Shown in pieces: positions 1 through 11,800 of a DNA stretch of 64,000 nucleotides; positions within the stretch are counted from its first letter, which is position 1, and each line of letters begins with the position of its first letter. The notes beneath the pieces are model-generated. The model was not told where the DNA came from. It made no database searches and saw only the letters and a list, made by a program, of their open reading frames with translations. The stretch covers positions 3,721,388-3,785,387 of the forward strand of contig NC_045449.1 in the NCBI RefSeq assembly GCF_002776525.5, given 5' to 3'. Made by a program: the position numbers and the translations under genes. The stretch comes from Piliocolobus tephrosceles (Eukaryota; Chordata; Mammalia; Primates; Cercopithecidae).

Positions 1-309
1 TGGGATTACAGGCTTGAGCCACCGCGCCCGGCCCCCAGCTAGTTTTTTGTATTTTTTAGTAGAGACGGGGTTTCACCGTGTTAGCCAGGATGGTCTCGAT
101 CTCCTGACCACGTGATCCGCCCGTCTCAGCCTCCCAAAGTGCTGGGATTACAGGCTTGAGCCACTGCGCCCGGCCAATTTTTGTATTTTCAGTAGAGACA
201 GGGTTTCACCATGTTGGTCAGGCTAGTCTTGAACTCCTGACCTCAAGTGATCGGCCCACCTCGGCCTCCCAAAGTGCTGGGATTACAGGTGTGAGTCACC
301 ACACCAGGA
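1..309 (-). mobile_element. Alu cluster, inverted, continuing off the left edge
   Basis: Three inverted pieces: the end of one element (1-33), a young AluY-type partial (about 34-174) with 'gctagttttttgtatttttt' and 'cccgtctcagcc', and an older partial (175-309). This looks like Alu inserted into Alu. Confidence 0.88.
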
Positions 310-317
310 CGTGTTCT

Positions 318-605
318 TTGTTTTAGAGACAGGGTCTTCCTCTGTTACCAAGGCTGAAGTGCAATGGTGCGATCACGGCTCACTTCAGCTGTGACCTCCT
401 GGGTTCAAGTGATCCTCCCACCTCAGCCTCCCAAGAAGCTACAGGCACACATCACCGTGCCTGGCTAATTTTTACTTTTTTTTTCGGTAGAGATGGGGTC
501 TCACTATGTTGCCCAGCCTGGACTCAAACTCCTGGGCTCAAGTGATCCGCCTACCTTGGCCTCCCAAAACACTAGGATTACAGGCATCAGCCACCGTGCC
601 CGGCC
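318..605 (-). mobile_element. AluJ-like, inverted
   Basis: An old diverged element, with GAGACAGGGTCTTCCTCTGT at its left and CCACCGTGCCCGGCC at its right. Confidence 0.88.
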
Positions 606-614
606 TCCCCTCAA

Positions 615-914
615 TTTTTTTTTTTTTTCTTGAGATGGAGTCTCACTCTGTCATCCAGGCTGGAGTGCAGTGGTGTGATCTTGGCTCACTGCAACCTCTG
701 CCTCCCGGGTTCATGTGATTCTCCTGCCTCAGCCTCCCGAGTAGCTGGGATTACAGGTGTGCACCACCACACCCAGCTAATGTTTGTATTTTTAACAGGG
801 ACGGGGTTTCATCGCGTTGGCCAGGCTGGTCTCGAACTCCTGACCTCAGGTGGTCCACCCACCTCGGCCTCCCAGAGTGCTGGGATTACAGGCATGAGGC
901 ACCACGCCCGGCCC
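615..914 (-). mobile_element. AluS-like, inverted
   Basis: T-run, GAGATGGAGTCTCACTCTGT and CCACGCCCGGCC bound a full-length copy. Confidence 0.92.
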
Positions 915-1261
915 TCCCCTCCATTCTTGATCTCCTCAGTTTGACCCTCTGCCTAAAGTCCTACCATTTAGGGGCTCATTCCTCTGAGGCCTCTACGTTT
1001 TAGGCGTCCCCTGATGAAGGTAAGATACATCTGGCAGTGGGGCCCTTGGTCCCCGCTAACTGACTGGGATGGGGAGGGGCCTTTTGGCCTGGGGGGGCCG
1101 TGCTGGTGTCTCTGGGTTTCCAGCGGGCTCTGAGCTTGGTTCCGTAGGTGGGGATGTTTATTCGTGTATAGCAAGTGGGGAAGGACACTGCAGGCCCCCC
1201 ATGCGGCTCTAGACCCATCTCCCCTGGAACTCCAACAACTCCCTGGCCATCCCTTGCTCAC

Positions 1262-1347
1262 CAGCTGGTAGAAGTTGACCTGCGGTCCCTCGGCATCATA
1301 CAGGAACCACCAGGTGGCGGCAGCCACTGTGGCCAGGCCTACGTACA
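1262..1347 (-). CDS. ATP2A3: ATP2A3 exon 17, residues 842-870
   Basis: 86 nt, from CCCGCAG|TGTACG to CAGCTG|GTGAGC. It encodes most of M7 and the start of the large luminal loop (YVGLATVAAATWWFLYDAEG then PQVNFYQL). It is the last exon in the window. The next exon (expected to begin RNFLKC) was sought between 1 and 1261 and is not there. Confidence 0.94.
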
Positions 1348-2765
1348 CTGCGGGGAGGGGAGGAGACTGGCTGTAGAGAACGGCGGTGGCTTTCTGGCAT
1401 CTGTTTCCCCTGCCTAATAATTCCCTGAATTACAGCAGGGAGCCACCCTTTTCCTGTCTAAGCCATGTGGTTTGCAGGCACCTCCCCTGGACACCAGTGG
1501 TGAGCCCTGGCTGGTCAATCAGCATCTGCCATAACCTTGGCCACAGTGATTGGAGATTAGCAGGTGACCCTGTGTGGGCCGATGAGAACAGGCCTGCTGA
1601 GACTTTTTTTTTGAGACGGAGTCTTGCTCTGTCGCCCAGGCTGGAGTATAGTGGCGCCATCTCGGCTCACTGCAACCTCTGCCTCCTGGGTTCAAGCGAT
1701 TCTCCTGCCTCAGCCTCCTGAGTAGCTGGGATTACCGGCACCTGCCATCACGCCCGGCTAATTTTTGTATTTTTAATAGAGATGGGGTTTAACCATGTTG
1801 GCCAGGCTGGTCTCGAACTCCTGACCTCAGGTGATCTGCCTGCCTCGGCCTCCCAAAGTGCTGGGGTTACAGGTGTGAGCCACGTGTTGGCTGGGTTGGT
1901 CAAACTCCTGACCTCAAGTGATCTGCCCACCTCGGCCTCCCAAAGTGCTGGAGTTACAAGTGTGAGCCATCATGCCCAGCCCAGGCCTGAGACTTTTATT
2001 ATACTACCAGGAGAGCAGTATGATAAAAGACTCCCTCTTCTGCTGAATTTGGGGTTGTAACGGAGTGAGCATGATGGCTGGGGCTGCAGCAGCCATTCTG
2101 CCACCACGAGGGACACGGGCCTGAGAATGAAGCTGAGGCAGTGCCAAAATATGCCAGTGATACTGAGACCCAGATCCAGCCGTGCCTGGTCTTTTCCATT
2201 ACCTGAGCCCATACAGTTTCTCCTGGTACTAGCTAGGCTGAGTCACACTGCCTGCACCTTGCAAGCCTGATACAAGGCTCTTAGGAAGCTTAGGAACTCC
2301 ACGGAGGGCTCAGGCCCCACTCACCTCCGATAGCCAGGTATCGGAAGAAGAGCCAGCCACTGATGAGGGCTTCTCGGGGGTTCCGGGGCAGCTTCTCCAT
2401 GATGTCCAGGTCTGGCGGGTTGAAGCCCAGAGCCGTGGCAGGTAGGCCGTCTGTCACCAGGTTCACCCAGAGAAGCTGCACAGGGATCAGGGCTTCGGGC
2501 AGGCCCAGAATTGCCGTGAGGAAGATGCTGGAACAGAGTCATGGGCTCTAGCCCTCAGTAGGCCCAGCCCCCACCAGACGGAGGCTCCAGCTCTTGCTCA
2601 GACCCAAGGCTGGGAGCTCACCCACTGTCTCCAGGGCAGCCCCTCCCTCCTCCGCTAGCTCTGATGTGAAGGGTGTGTATACACAGCTCTGCCTCGGGCC
2701 TGGCCAGCCCTGCCTTCCCCAGTCCCAGCTCTGGACATACCTGCTCTTTAGGCCTAGCAGAGGCC

Positions 2766-2817
<52 letters not shown>

Positions 2818-5800
2818 AGACGGCATGCCCAAGCATCAGACATATGCAAAAACCTAGCACATGCCACACCATCCTGCAAACACAAGCAAACACCTACACA
2901 TCGGCCCTGAGGTGCAGAGATGCAGAATCCATCCACGTCCAGCAACACACATGCTCACCACTCCCCACAGGCATCCACACATGTGGATACAAGCGTGTGC
3001 ACAGGCACACGCCGGCACACATACTTCTGCTTGTACTCACGCTCAAAATGCACAAGGGCACACATGCATACATATACACGTTACACACACCTCTCAGGCA
3101 CTCAGGCCACGTGCACACAAACACACATCCGCACACAGACACACACACAACTGCCTAAAGGTTGTTTGATGATTTTCTCTCATCTTGCTCATCTGCAAGC
3201 GGGAAGTTCAAAGCTGGAGGGCTGAGAGGCGACTCTTCAGGCACCTCCTTGGGTGCTGGGGTGACCATGATCCAGAGGTCACCAGGGCCTCTGGAGAATG
3301 ACGAAGTGTTCACTGTCCACTCCAAGGTGGGACCCTGGAAGGCCCCAGCCAGGGCAGGGCACAGGCCCCTCCATCCCTGCAGCTCATCCGAGGAACAGGC
3401 ATTTTCCCCGTCTCAGGGGCACAGGGCAGATTGAGAGGGCTGCGAGGAGGGAGTGCCCGGCCTCACCAGACGACCTCGCCAACATTGGAGGAGATGAGGT
3501 AGCGGATGAATTGCTTCATGTTGTTGTAGATGGCCCGGCCCTCCTCCACCGCAGCCACGATGGAGGCAAAGTTGTCATCGGACAGCACCATCTCTGCCGC
3601 CGACTTGGCCACGGCCGTGCCTGAGCCCATGGCGATGCCGATCTCTGCTTTCTTCAGGGCTGGTGCGTCGTTTACTCCATCACCAGTCTGTGGGCCAGGT
3701 CAGGTAGGGCCGTGCCTGAGAAACTTCCCTTCCACCTCCCCATCTCCTCTCAGCTCAGCCCATCCCCAGTCTTAGGGGATGTCCCGAAGGAAGCAGACAG
3801 CTGGACAGAACAAATGGTGGGTTCAAGAATAAACTTAGAAACTGGGCAGAGGATGAGGCTGAGGAGAAGGCAAGGGGTGCAGACAAGGACAAAGTAGGGG
3901 AGAATATCAAGCGTGAGGTCAGGGAAGACGATGAGGTGTGGATGGGGATGACGGTGAGTCAGCAATGAGGGTAGGGATGCAGTCGAGGTTGGATGTGGGG
4001 TAGAAACTGAGGTGAGGGAGAAAGCTGAGGTCAAGTCAGGATGAAGTTAAGGGGATGGCCTGGGGAAAGAGCCAGGCAGGTGTTGCAGTCAAGTTGAAGA
4101 TCAAGGCAAAGGCAGGGGCCAAGTCAAGGTCCACATGAGGAGTGATGGCAAACGACATAAAGTCTGGAGTTGCGGTCAAGGTCAAATTGAAGGCCAGGCT
4201 GGGCACGGTGGCTCACGCCTGTAATCCCAGCACTTTGGGAGGCCAAGGCAGGCGGATCACAAGGTCAAGAGATCGAGACCACCCTGGCTAATATGGTGAA
4301 ATCCTGTCTCTAGTAAAAGCAAAAAAATAAACTGGGCATGGTGGCTGACGCCTGTAGTCCCAGCTACTCAGGAGGCTGAGGCAGGAGAATCACTTGGACC
4401 CAGGAGGCGGAGGCTGCAGTGAGCTGAGATCACACCATTGTGCTCCAGCTTGGGTGACAGAGCGAGACTCTGTCTCAAAAAAAAAAAAAAAAAAAGCTAT
4501 AATCTGATACAACAATGCAGACAGATCTCAAAAAAGCCCAAAACCAAAACAGTCCATACTGTATGATTCCATTCATTTGAAAATCTAGGGTAGATAAAAC
4601 TCATAAACGGTGGAAAAAACCAAAACAGTGATCGCCGTTGTGCGACAAAGGACGGAGATGGGGAAGGAGTATGTGGGAACTTCATGAGTTGATGGTAATG
4701 TGTCCTATCTTTTTTTTTTTTTGGAGATGGGGTCTCAAACTCCTGGGCTCAAGCAATCCTCCTGCCTTGGCCTCCCAAAGTGCTGGAATTACAAGCATGA
4801 GCCACCGTGCCCGGCATTTTCCGATCTTGATAAGGCTGTGAGTTACACAGGTGTGTAAGTGTTCCTAAACTCATCAGATGATACAGTGAAGATCTGTGTG
4901 TTTCATCGAAGGCAAATTTTACCTCAAAAAGGAAAAACAGAACCATAAACAACACTGCTCTCTGGTTAATATGTATTCTAAAGTAGGTGAAGGGGAAGTA
5001 TGCCGATATCTGCAACTGACTTTGAAATACACTTAAGAAAGGCTAGGCTAGGGATGGGCAAAGAATGGCTGGATGGACAGGTATGTGATAAAGCAAATAC
5101 AATAACATGTTAGTTGTAGAATATAGATGACAGATATGTAGGTGTTCAGAATAAAATTATTACTATTATTATTATTATTATTTTGAGATGGAGTCTCACT
5201 CTGTCACCCAGGCTGGAGTGCAGTGGCGCGATCTCGGCTCACTGCAACTTCTGCCTCCCAGGTTCAAGCAATTCTCCTGCCTCAGCCTCCCGAGTAGCTG
5301 TGATTACAGGCACGTGCCACCAGGCCAAACTAATTTTTGTACTTTTAGTAGAGACGAGGTTTCTCCGTGTTGGTGAGGCTTCTCTCGAACTCCTGACCTC
5401 AAGTGATCAGCCGGCCTCAGCCTCCAAAGTGCTGAGATTACAGGCGTGAGCCACCGCACCTGGCCCAGAATATCATTATTTAAATTTTTCTTTGTATTTG
5501 AATTTTTTGGTAATAAGATGTTAGAAAAGATAAGAAGGAGGCAGAGGGGGGAGTTGCCTGGCCTGCTTCTTTCCACGCCCTGTGGTCCCGCTCATCCCCC
5601 GCTCCTGGGGCTCCAGGCTGTGGCCTCACCATGGCGGTGATCTCGTTAAAGGACTGCAGGTTCTCCACGATGCGGGACTTGTGTGCGGGCTCCACGCGGG
5701 CGAAGCAGCGGGCGGTGCGGCAGGCATGGCGCTGCTGCTCCGGGCTGAGGTCATCAAACTCGCGGCCCGTGTAGGCCTTGCCCGCCACGTCTTCCGTGTC

Positions 5801-8800
5801 CCCAAAGATGCCAAGCCTGCGGCAGATGGCCACGGCAGTGCCTTTGTTATCGCCCGTGATCATGACCACGCGGATGCCCGCCTGGTGGCAGCGTGTGATG
5901 CAGGCAGCCACCTCAGGCCGCGGCGGGTCCAGCATGCCCACGCAGCCCACGAAGGTCAGGTCCGTCTGTAGGGAGGGGGCAGATTCAAGCGGTGCCTGAG
6001 ACCCTCCCTGATCTACCACCAGCTCAGATGCTGCAGGGAGAATCGGCTCCCGCACCCACCCTGTACTGCGGGGAGAGTCGGCTCCCGCACCNNNNNNNNN
6101 NGGCTCCCGCACCCACCCTGTACTGCGGGGAGAGTCGGCTCCCGCACCCCGACTGCAGGGAGAATCGGCTCCCGCACCCTGTACTGCGGGAAGAATTGGC
6201 TCCCGCACCCACCCCGTACCGCGGGGAGAGTCGGCTCCCGCACCCACCTCGTACTGCACAAACTTGCTGCAGTCGTCCAGCTCCATGTCCTCCTTCCTCG
6301 GGGGCACGTCCCGGGTGGCCAGTGCCAGGCAGCGCAGCGTGTCTGAGCCTGAGCCCCAATCCCGGATCTTTGCCAGGATCTGCTCCCTGGAGGTGGGGGT
6401 CAGGGGTGCTGTGTGGCTCCCCACGCGGACTGAGCTGCAGCGCTCGATCACGCTCTCAGGAGCCCCCTGCGAGGCAGGCAGAGGGAGAGGAGGCAACTCG
6501 TCAGTCAGGACCCCTGCCCTCCCTCCTGCCCAAACTCAGGAAACGGAGACTAAGATATGGCGAAAGGCCACCCAAGGGTACACACACAAGGCAGGGAGCA
6601 GAATCCATTCTTTGAAAGTTGAGAGTGAGAACCAAGTGGGTCTCCCTGTGAGACAAACTAAAGGGAATGAATGGGGGGAGTGCTGGGGTTGGGGCAGCCT
6701 CAAACCTAGCGATGCCCTTCCCCCACCAGCCCACAGCCGACTGGGGCACTGCAGCGTTTTGCAGGCAGGGGTGGGAATGGCATCTCCTGCAGGCCCTGCC
6801 TCCCTGGTGCTACTCGGGTTCCAATTTGGTAGGGGCTTTAGCATCAGGGAGGCAGGCTGAACTCTGCCTGGGGACCAGAAATAGAGCCACGCACAGGGTG
6901 TGGCGGGCATAGCCCTGGGAAGGGGACCCGGGGGTGACAGGCCCCTCAGTGGCCTCAGGTCTCACCTCCGACCTCACCCCGGGCCTAGAAACAGTCTCTA
7001 AAGCTCCTTCAATGGCTTCTCCTGCTCCTAAAAGGTCACCCAGGCACTACTTTTCCAAGTGGCCGAAGCTCTCAGTACAGAAGCCTTTTCATTTCAAAAG
7101 GGGTTTAAAGCTTCCTTGCAGAGTGAAGCGAGAGCTGTATTTCCCTCTCCAGGTTTGGGAGCAGCAACGGAGATGCTGCAGACAGTGGTCTGCACGGGAG
7201 TTGGTTCCTTTCCCTCCCTGGGACTCAGTTTCCGAAACATGGAGCACGAAGGGTGGCACCAACCACCCTCACACCACCGGTTAGAGGCAAAAGGGGCTCC
7301 TGAGAACGTCTAACCCAACCCTGTCATTCACACGGGGAGACGGGGGCTCACAGAGGAGCGTGGATGACCAGGTGCCCCAGGGTGCGCAGGGGCCCAGGTC
7401 AGACAGGCAGGCCCCCACCTTCACAAACATCTTGCTGCCCTGGCCGGTAGGGTGAGGGCGGGTGGGCGTGCAGTAGACAGACATGGACTTCCGGTCTCGG
7501 GAGAATTCCAGCGTGAACTCTTTCCGCATCAGCTGCTTGATGACCTGCGGGGTCCAGGCAGGTCAGGGCATGAAGGACAGCGCCAGCGACTCTCGCCTGC
7601 CTTCCCACCAGCTGCTTGTCCCCAAGAGAGCCTCTTGCCTGTGTGGGGTAACATCTATGCTCCTCTGACCCTGCCATTCAAGGCCTCCATTTCCCTCTCC
7701 AGCCCCAGAAATGGCAATACGCTGCCATTTCCTGACCATGCTGTGTGCAGACTAACTCCAAACCCTTGTCCGCACTCAGCCTTCTCCCCTCTTTTCTCCA
7801 AGTCTGTCTTCACCGTCAGCCGGGAGCGGTGGCTCATGCCTGTAATCCCAATCCCAGCACACTGCGAGGCCGAGGCGGGCGGATCACCTGAGGTCGGGAG
7901 TTTGAGACTAGCCTGGACAACATGGTGAAATCCTGTCTACTAAAAAATTCAAAAATTAGCCGGGCGTGGTGGCACATGCCGGGAGGTTGCGGCACGAGAA
8001 TCACTTGAACCCGGGAGGCGGAGGTTGCAGTGAGCCAGGACTGCACCACTGTACTCCAGCCTGGGCGACAGAACAAGACTGTCTCAAAAAAAAAGAAAGA
8101 AAAAAGACTTCACTGTCCACTCTGCCTTCTCCAGATGTCCCAGAAACCCCAGCCATGCAGCTAGAGGCCTGAGCCCCCAGCCCTGCTCACCGCATTACAG
8201 GCGCCAGCTCGCTCCACCCGGGACAGGGCCTGCAGGTCGGTGTCAAACACGTTCATCTTCTCCACCAGGCAGGTCAGAGCTGTCTCCGTGGCCTCTCCCA
8301 CCTTCTCGTACACACCCTTGGCCTGGCAAGGACCCAGGGGATAGGGAGTGAGGGGCAGGCAGCCTCCAGCCTGTGCCCCCAGCCTCACTCACTCCTTGCC
8401 CCTGAAGCTGCCTTTGCTGAAGTTCTGTGTAATCCCCTTTACACAGGCCTGTGAGCCCTTCCGAGCCTGGCTGCCCTGGGGTCGGGGTGGTGTCTGACAC
8501 TGACATTCAGCCCCCCACCCTGGCATTGATCGCCACAGACCCTCCCTGCCCTCCGCCTGCATCTCTGTCCACTTCCTGTCAGCCTCCTTCACCGGTTTCT
8601 GCTGTCTGGGCCTGCTCCCGCCCTCCCACCTGCGCTCCCTGGGGCCCTTTGCTCAGCCCCAAGCCCACATGTCCAGCTGCCTGCTGAACCTTGTTCCCTG
8701 GGGACCCCTCAGGCCACCTCTCCCGCTCTGTGTATTTGCCACTCCAGTGGCAGCCCCAGACAACAGAGCAACCAGGAGCCGCCCTGGCCTCCTCCCTCTC

Positions 8801-11800
8801 TCTTCCACCTAACCAGTCACCAAGTCCCAGGATTTTCAGCTCCCAAATATCTCTGACCCATGCCTTCTCCCCTCTCCCTGAGGCTCCAGCCAGGGCTCAG
8901 CCCGCCTCTCTCTAGCCTGAACCACCACACAGACCTCCCTGACTTCAGTCCTGTACTGTCTGCCTGTCCTCCACACGGAAGCCTCGGTGATCTTCTGTAA
9001 ATGCACATCTGACCATGTCACTCTCCTGCTCAAAACTCTTCAGTGGTGCTCTACTGCCCTCAGTTTGGCCTCGGGCTGGGTCTGGCCAAGGACCTTCCCT
9101 TGGGCAGATGCCTGCTGCATGCCCCATTCCACTGCCCCAGCCATGTGAACGGCAGTCAATGCCTAAGTCGCAGGAGGCTTTAACTGAATGTGGGGCTTTT
9201 GTGGGCTGTGCCTTCTGCTTTAAACATGTTCTTAGTCCTGTTCCCCAAATCTTTTCCCTCCACAGGTTTCCCCAGCCCTTCGGCCCCTTCCATGGTAGTC
9301 CCCCACAGCTCAAGAGCTCTGGGGGAGGGTTCTGAAGCCTGTCTGAGGAAAGGGAGGGGCGGCAGAGAGTGGTGGGCAGGGGCAACCGTGCTCCCTGGGT
9401 GTGGCACTTTCCAGGGTGCAAGAGCTGCCAACCCTGGGAGCTTTGAGGCCGGAAAAAGGGTCTGTCCTGGTGGCCTGCAGACTAGGGAGGTCATGAAAGG
9501 GGGTGGGGCCCACCTCATTGTAGTCCAGCGCCGAGTCGTTGCACAGGGCGCAGATGGTCGCCAGCTCCACCAGCCCGTCGAACTGGCCGCAGCGCACAGG
9601 CAGATCCCCCTGCCGCCTGTGGAGCCGGGGCAGTCACCACGAAGACCTCGGCCCCGCCCCGGGAGGGGCTCCGCCTCCTGGCCCCGCCCCCAGGGGCCTC
9701 CCACGGACACCTCAGCACCGCCCCCAGGCCGCCCGCCCGTGAGTCCCCTGGCCCCACACTCACACTTCGCCCTCGGGGGTATACGTGGTACCCGAGATGG
9801 TGAACTCGTGCAAAAGGCAGGAGCCCGCATCGGCCTCGGCTACCACGAACATCTGGGGAGCGCAGGGGCGTGCTTAGGCGGGCGGGGTCGCCTCCCTCCT
9901 CCCTGGGCGGCCAGATTGAATAAAGCCCGACCCCAGGGTGGGGTCCTGCAGGCCCCCTGCCCCACCAAGAGCCAAACCGGCCTGGCCGTCCGTCCCCACC
10001 AGGAGGGAAATAGAACGCAGGGTCCAGGCTGAGGCAGGGACTGTCTGCTCTGCCAGGTGCGTCCTGCTCCGGTTTGTCCAAATGTCCTGGACTTCTGAGG
10101 GATTTCTGACAGATTCTTCAATGCTGTGGGGGCAGCTGCCAGCTTGAGGGAGCCCTGAGCTAGGCAGAAAGCCTGAGTCCTTGCCCATCTCACTGTGTGA
10201 CCCCTGACCAAGTGGCTGAGCCTCAGTTTCTCCACTAGTAACATGGGAACCGCCCCCTCCTTTGCCTTCAAGGAAATGAGTTCCTGGCCTTCAAGGGAGA
10301 TGTCCCCAGAGAGTGAGTTCCTGCCACAGGGTCTGATGGGTCACCCAGTCCCCGCCTGTGCACCTCAGGGACAGGGGGGCTTACCTGGCCCAGGGTGCCT
10401 ATTTATTTGCCTATTTCTTTGCCAGCTCTGCTGGGGAGACAGTTCTTGCTTCCTGGACATGGCCTCGCTGCACATTCTCAAGCAAATGGCCAGCCCAGCG
10501 CCCAGTAGATACATAATAAGTGTCCTTTCCTTCCCAATCTCCTCCCTCCTCCTGCGGATAGTCACCCAGCAAGCACAGCCCAGCATCCAAAATGTAAGGC
10601 CTCTACAACTTCCCCACACTGCACTTTAAAAATGTTTGTTATTAGCTGGGCACGGTGGCTCACGCCTGTAATCCCAGCACTTTGGGAGACCGAGGCGGGT
10701 GGATCACGAGGCAGGTGGATCACGAGGTCAAGCTTGATCGAGACCATCCTGACCAGAATGGTGAAACCCCATGTCTACTAAAAATACAAAAATTAGCCAG
10801 GCGTGGTGATGCGTGCCTGTAATCCCAGCTACTCGGGAGGCTGAGGCAGGAGAATCGCTTGAACCCAGAAGGCAGAGGTTGCAGTGAGCCGAGATCGTGC
10901 CATTGCACTCCAGCCTGGGCGACAGAATGAGACTCCATCTCAAAAAAAGAAACAAAAAAGAACTCTTTATTAGGGTCGGGCATGGTGGCTCAGGGCTGTA
11001 ATCCCTGCACTTTGGGAGGCCGAGGCAGGTGGATCACTTGAGATCAGGAGTTACAGACCAGCCTGGCCAACATGGTGAAACTCCATCTCTACTAAAATAC
11101 AAAAATTAGCTGGGTGTGGTGGCACATGCCTGTAGTCCCAGCTACTTGGGAGGCTGAGGCAGGAGAATCGCTTGAACCCGGGAGGCAGAGGTTGCAGTGA
11201 GTTCAGATCATGCCACTGCACCCCAGCCTAGACAACAGAGTGAGACTCTGCCTCAAAAAAAAAAAAAAAAAAAAAAGCTCATTCTTAGTCAAGAAACACT
11301 GTTTAAATAAAATCCTACGAGGGCTTTTAGCAGGACAGTAAAGGTGGCCAGCACCCCTCTCCAAAAGCAGCCTTTGATGGGCTCCTAGAAGGTCTTAGGG
11401 TCTCAGAACACAGAGCCTGGGCTACCAAGCCCAGTGGGCAGATATGGAAACAGGGGTGACAGAGAGGCACTGGGGACCTGGAAAGGATGAGGAACCCATA
11501 GCCTTCACCATCTCCCCACTCACCCATCTGCTGGCCCAGGAGGAGCCTCCTGCCCCATGGACCTGCTGAAGGCTCAGCCAGAATCCCTTGGCCATGTGGG
11601 CGGCGGGCCCAGGATATGGGAACAAGTACCAGGGAATGAATAATTCCTGCCCTGGCCCTTCCCGGGTTACCGGACCTGGCTTATCTGGTGACAGGTGTTG
11701 ACTGCACAGAGCCATGATGGGGCAGGATGGAACCCGGGTCCAGGTCCAGCTTGATTCCTATGCCAAGGCTGAACTTGAGCCTCTACTATGTCCTCCTTCA

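Noticed and set aside
1..1261. Search for ATP2A3 exon 18
   Set aside because: No sequence encoding the expected RNFLKC start was found. The stretch is intron 17 plus Alus, so the exon lies outside the window.
2594..3225. His/Thr-rich ORFs in intron 15
   Set aside because: Translations of the CA microsatellite and decayed CA-rich flank.
6030..6247. CRISPR array resemblance of the short direct repeats here and at 53 and 57.7 kb
   Set aside because: Repeats are contiguous with no unique spacers, and the host is a primate nuclear genome.
5992..6615. Plus-strand 207-codon ORF across exon 13 and its array
   Set aside because: Antisense shadow of a minisatellite and a coding exon. No start context or domain.
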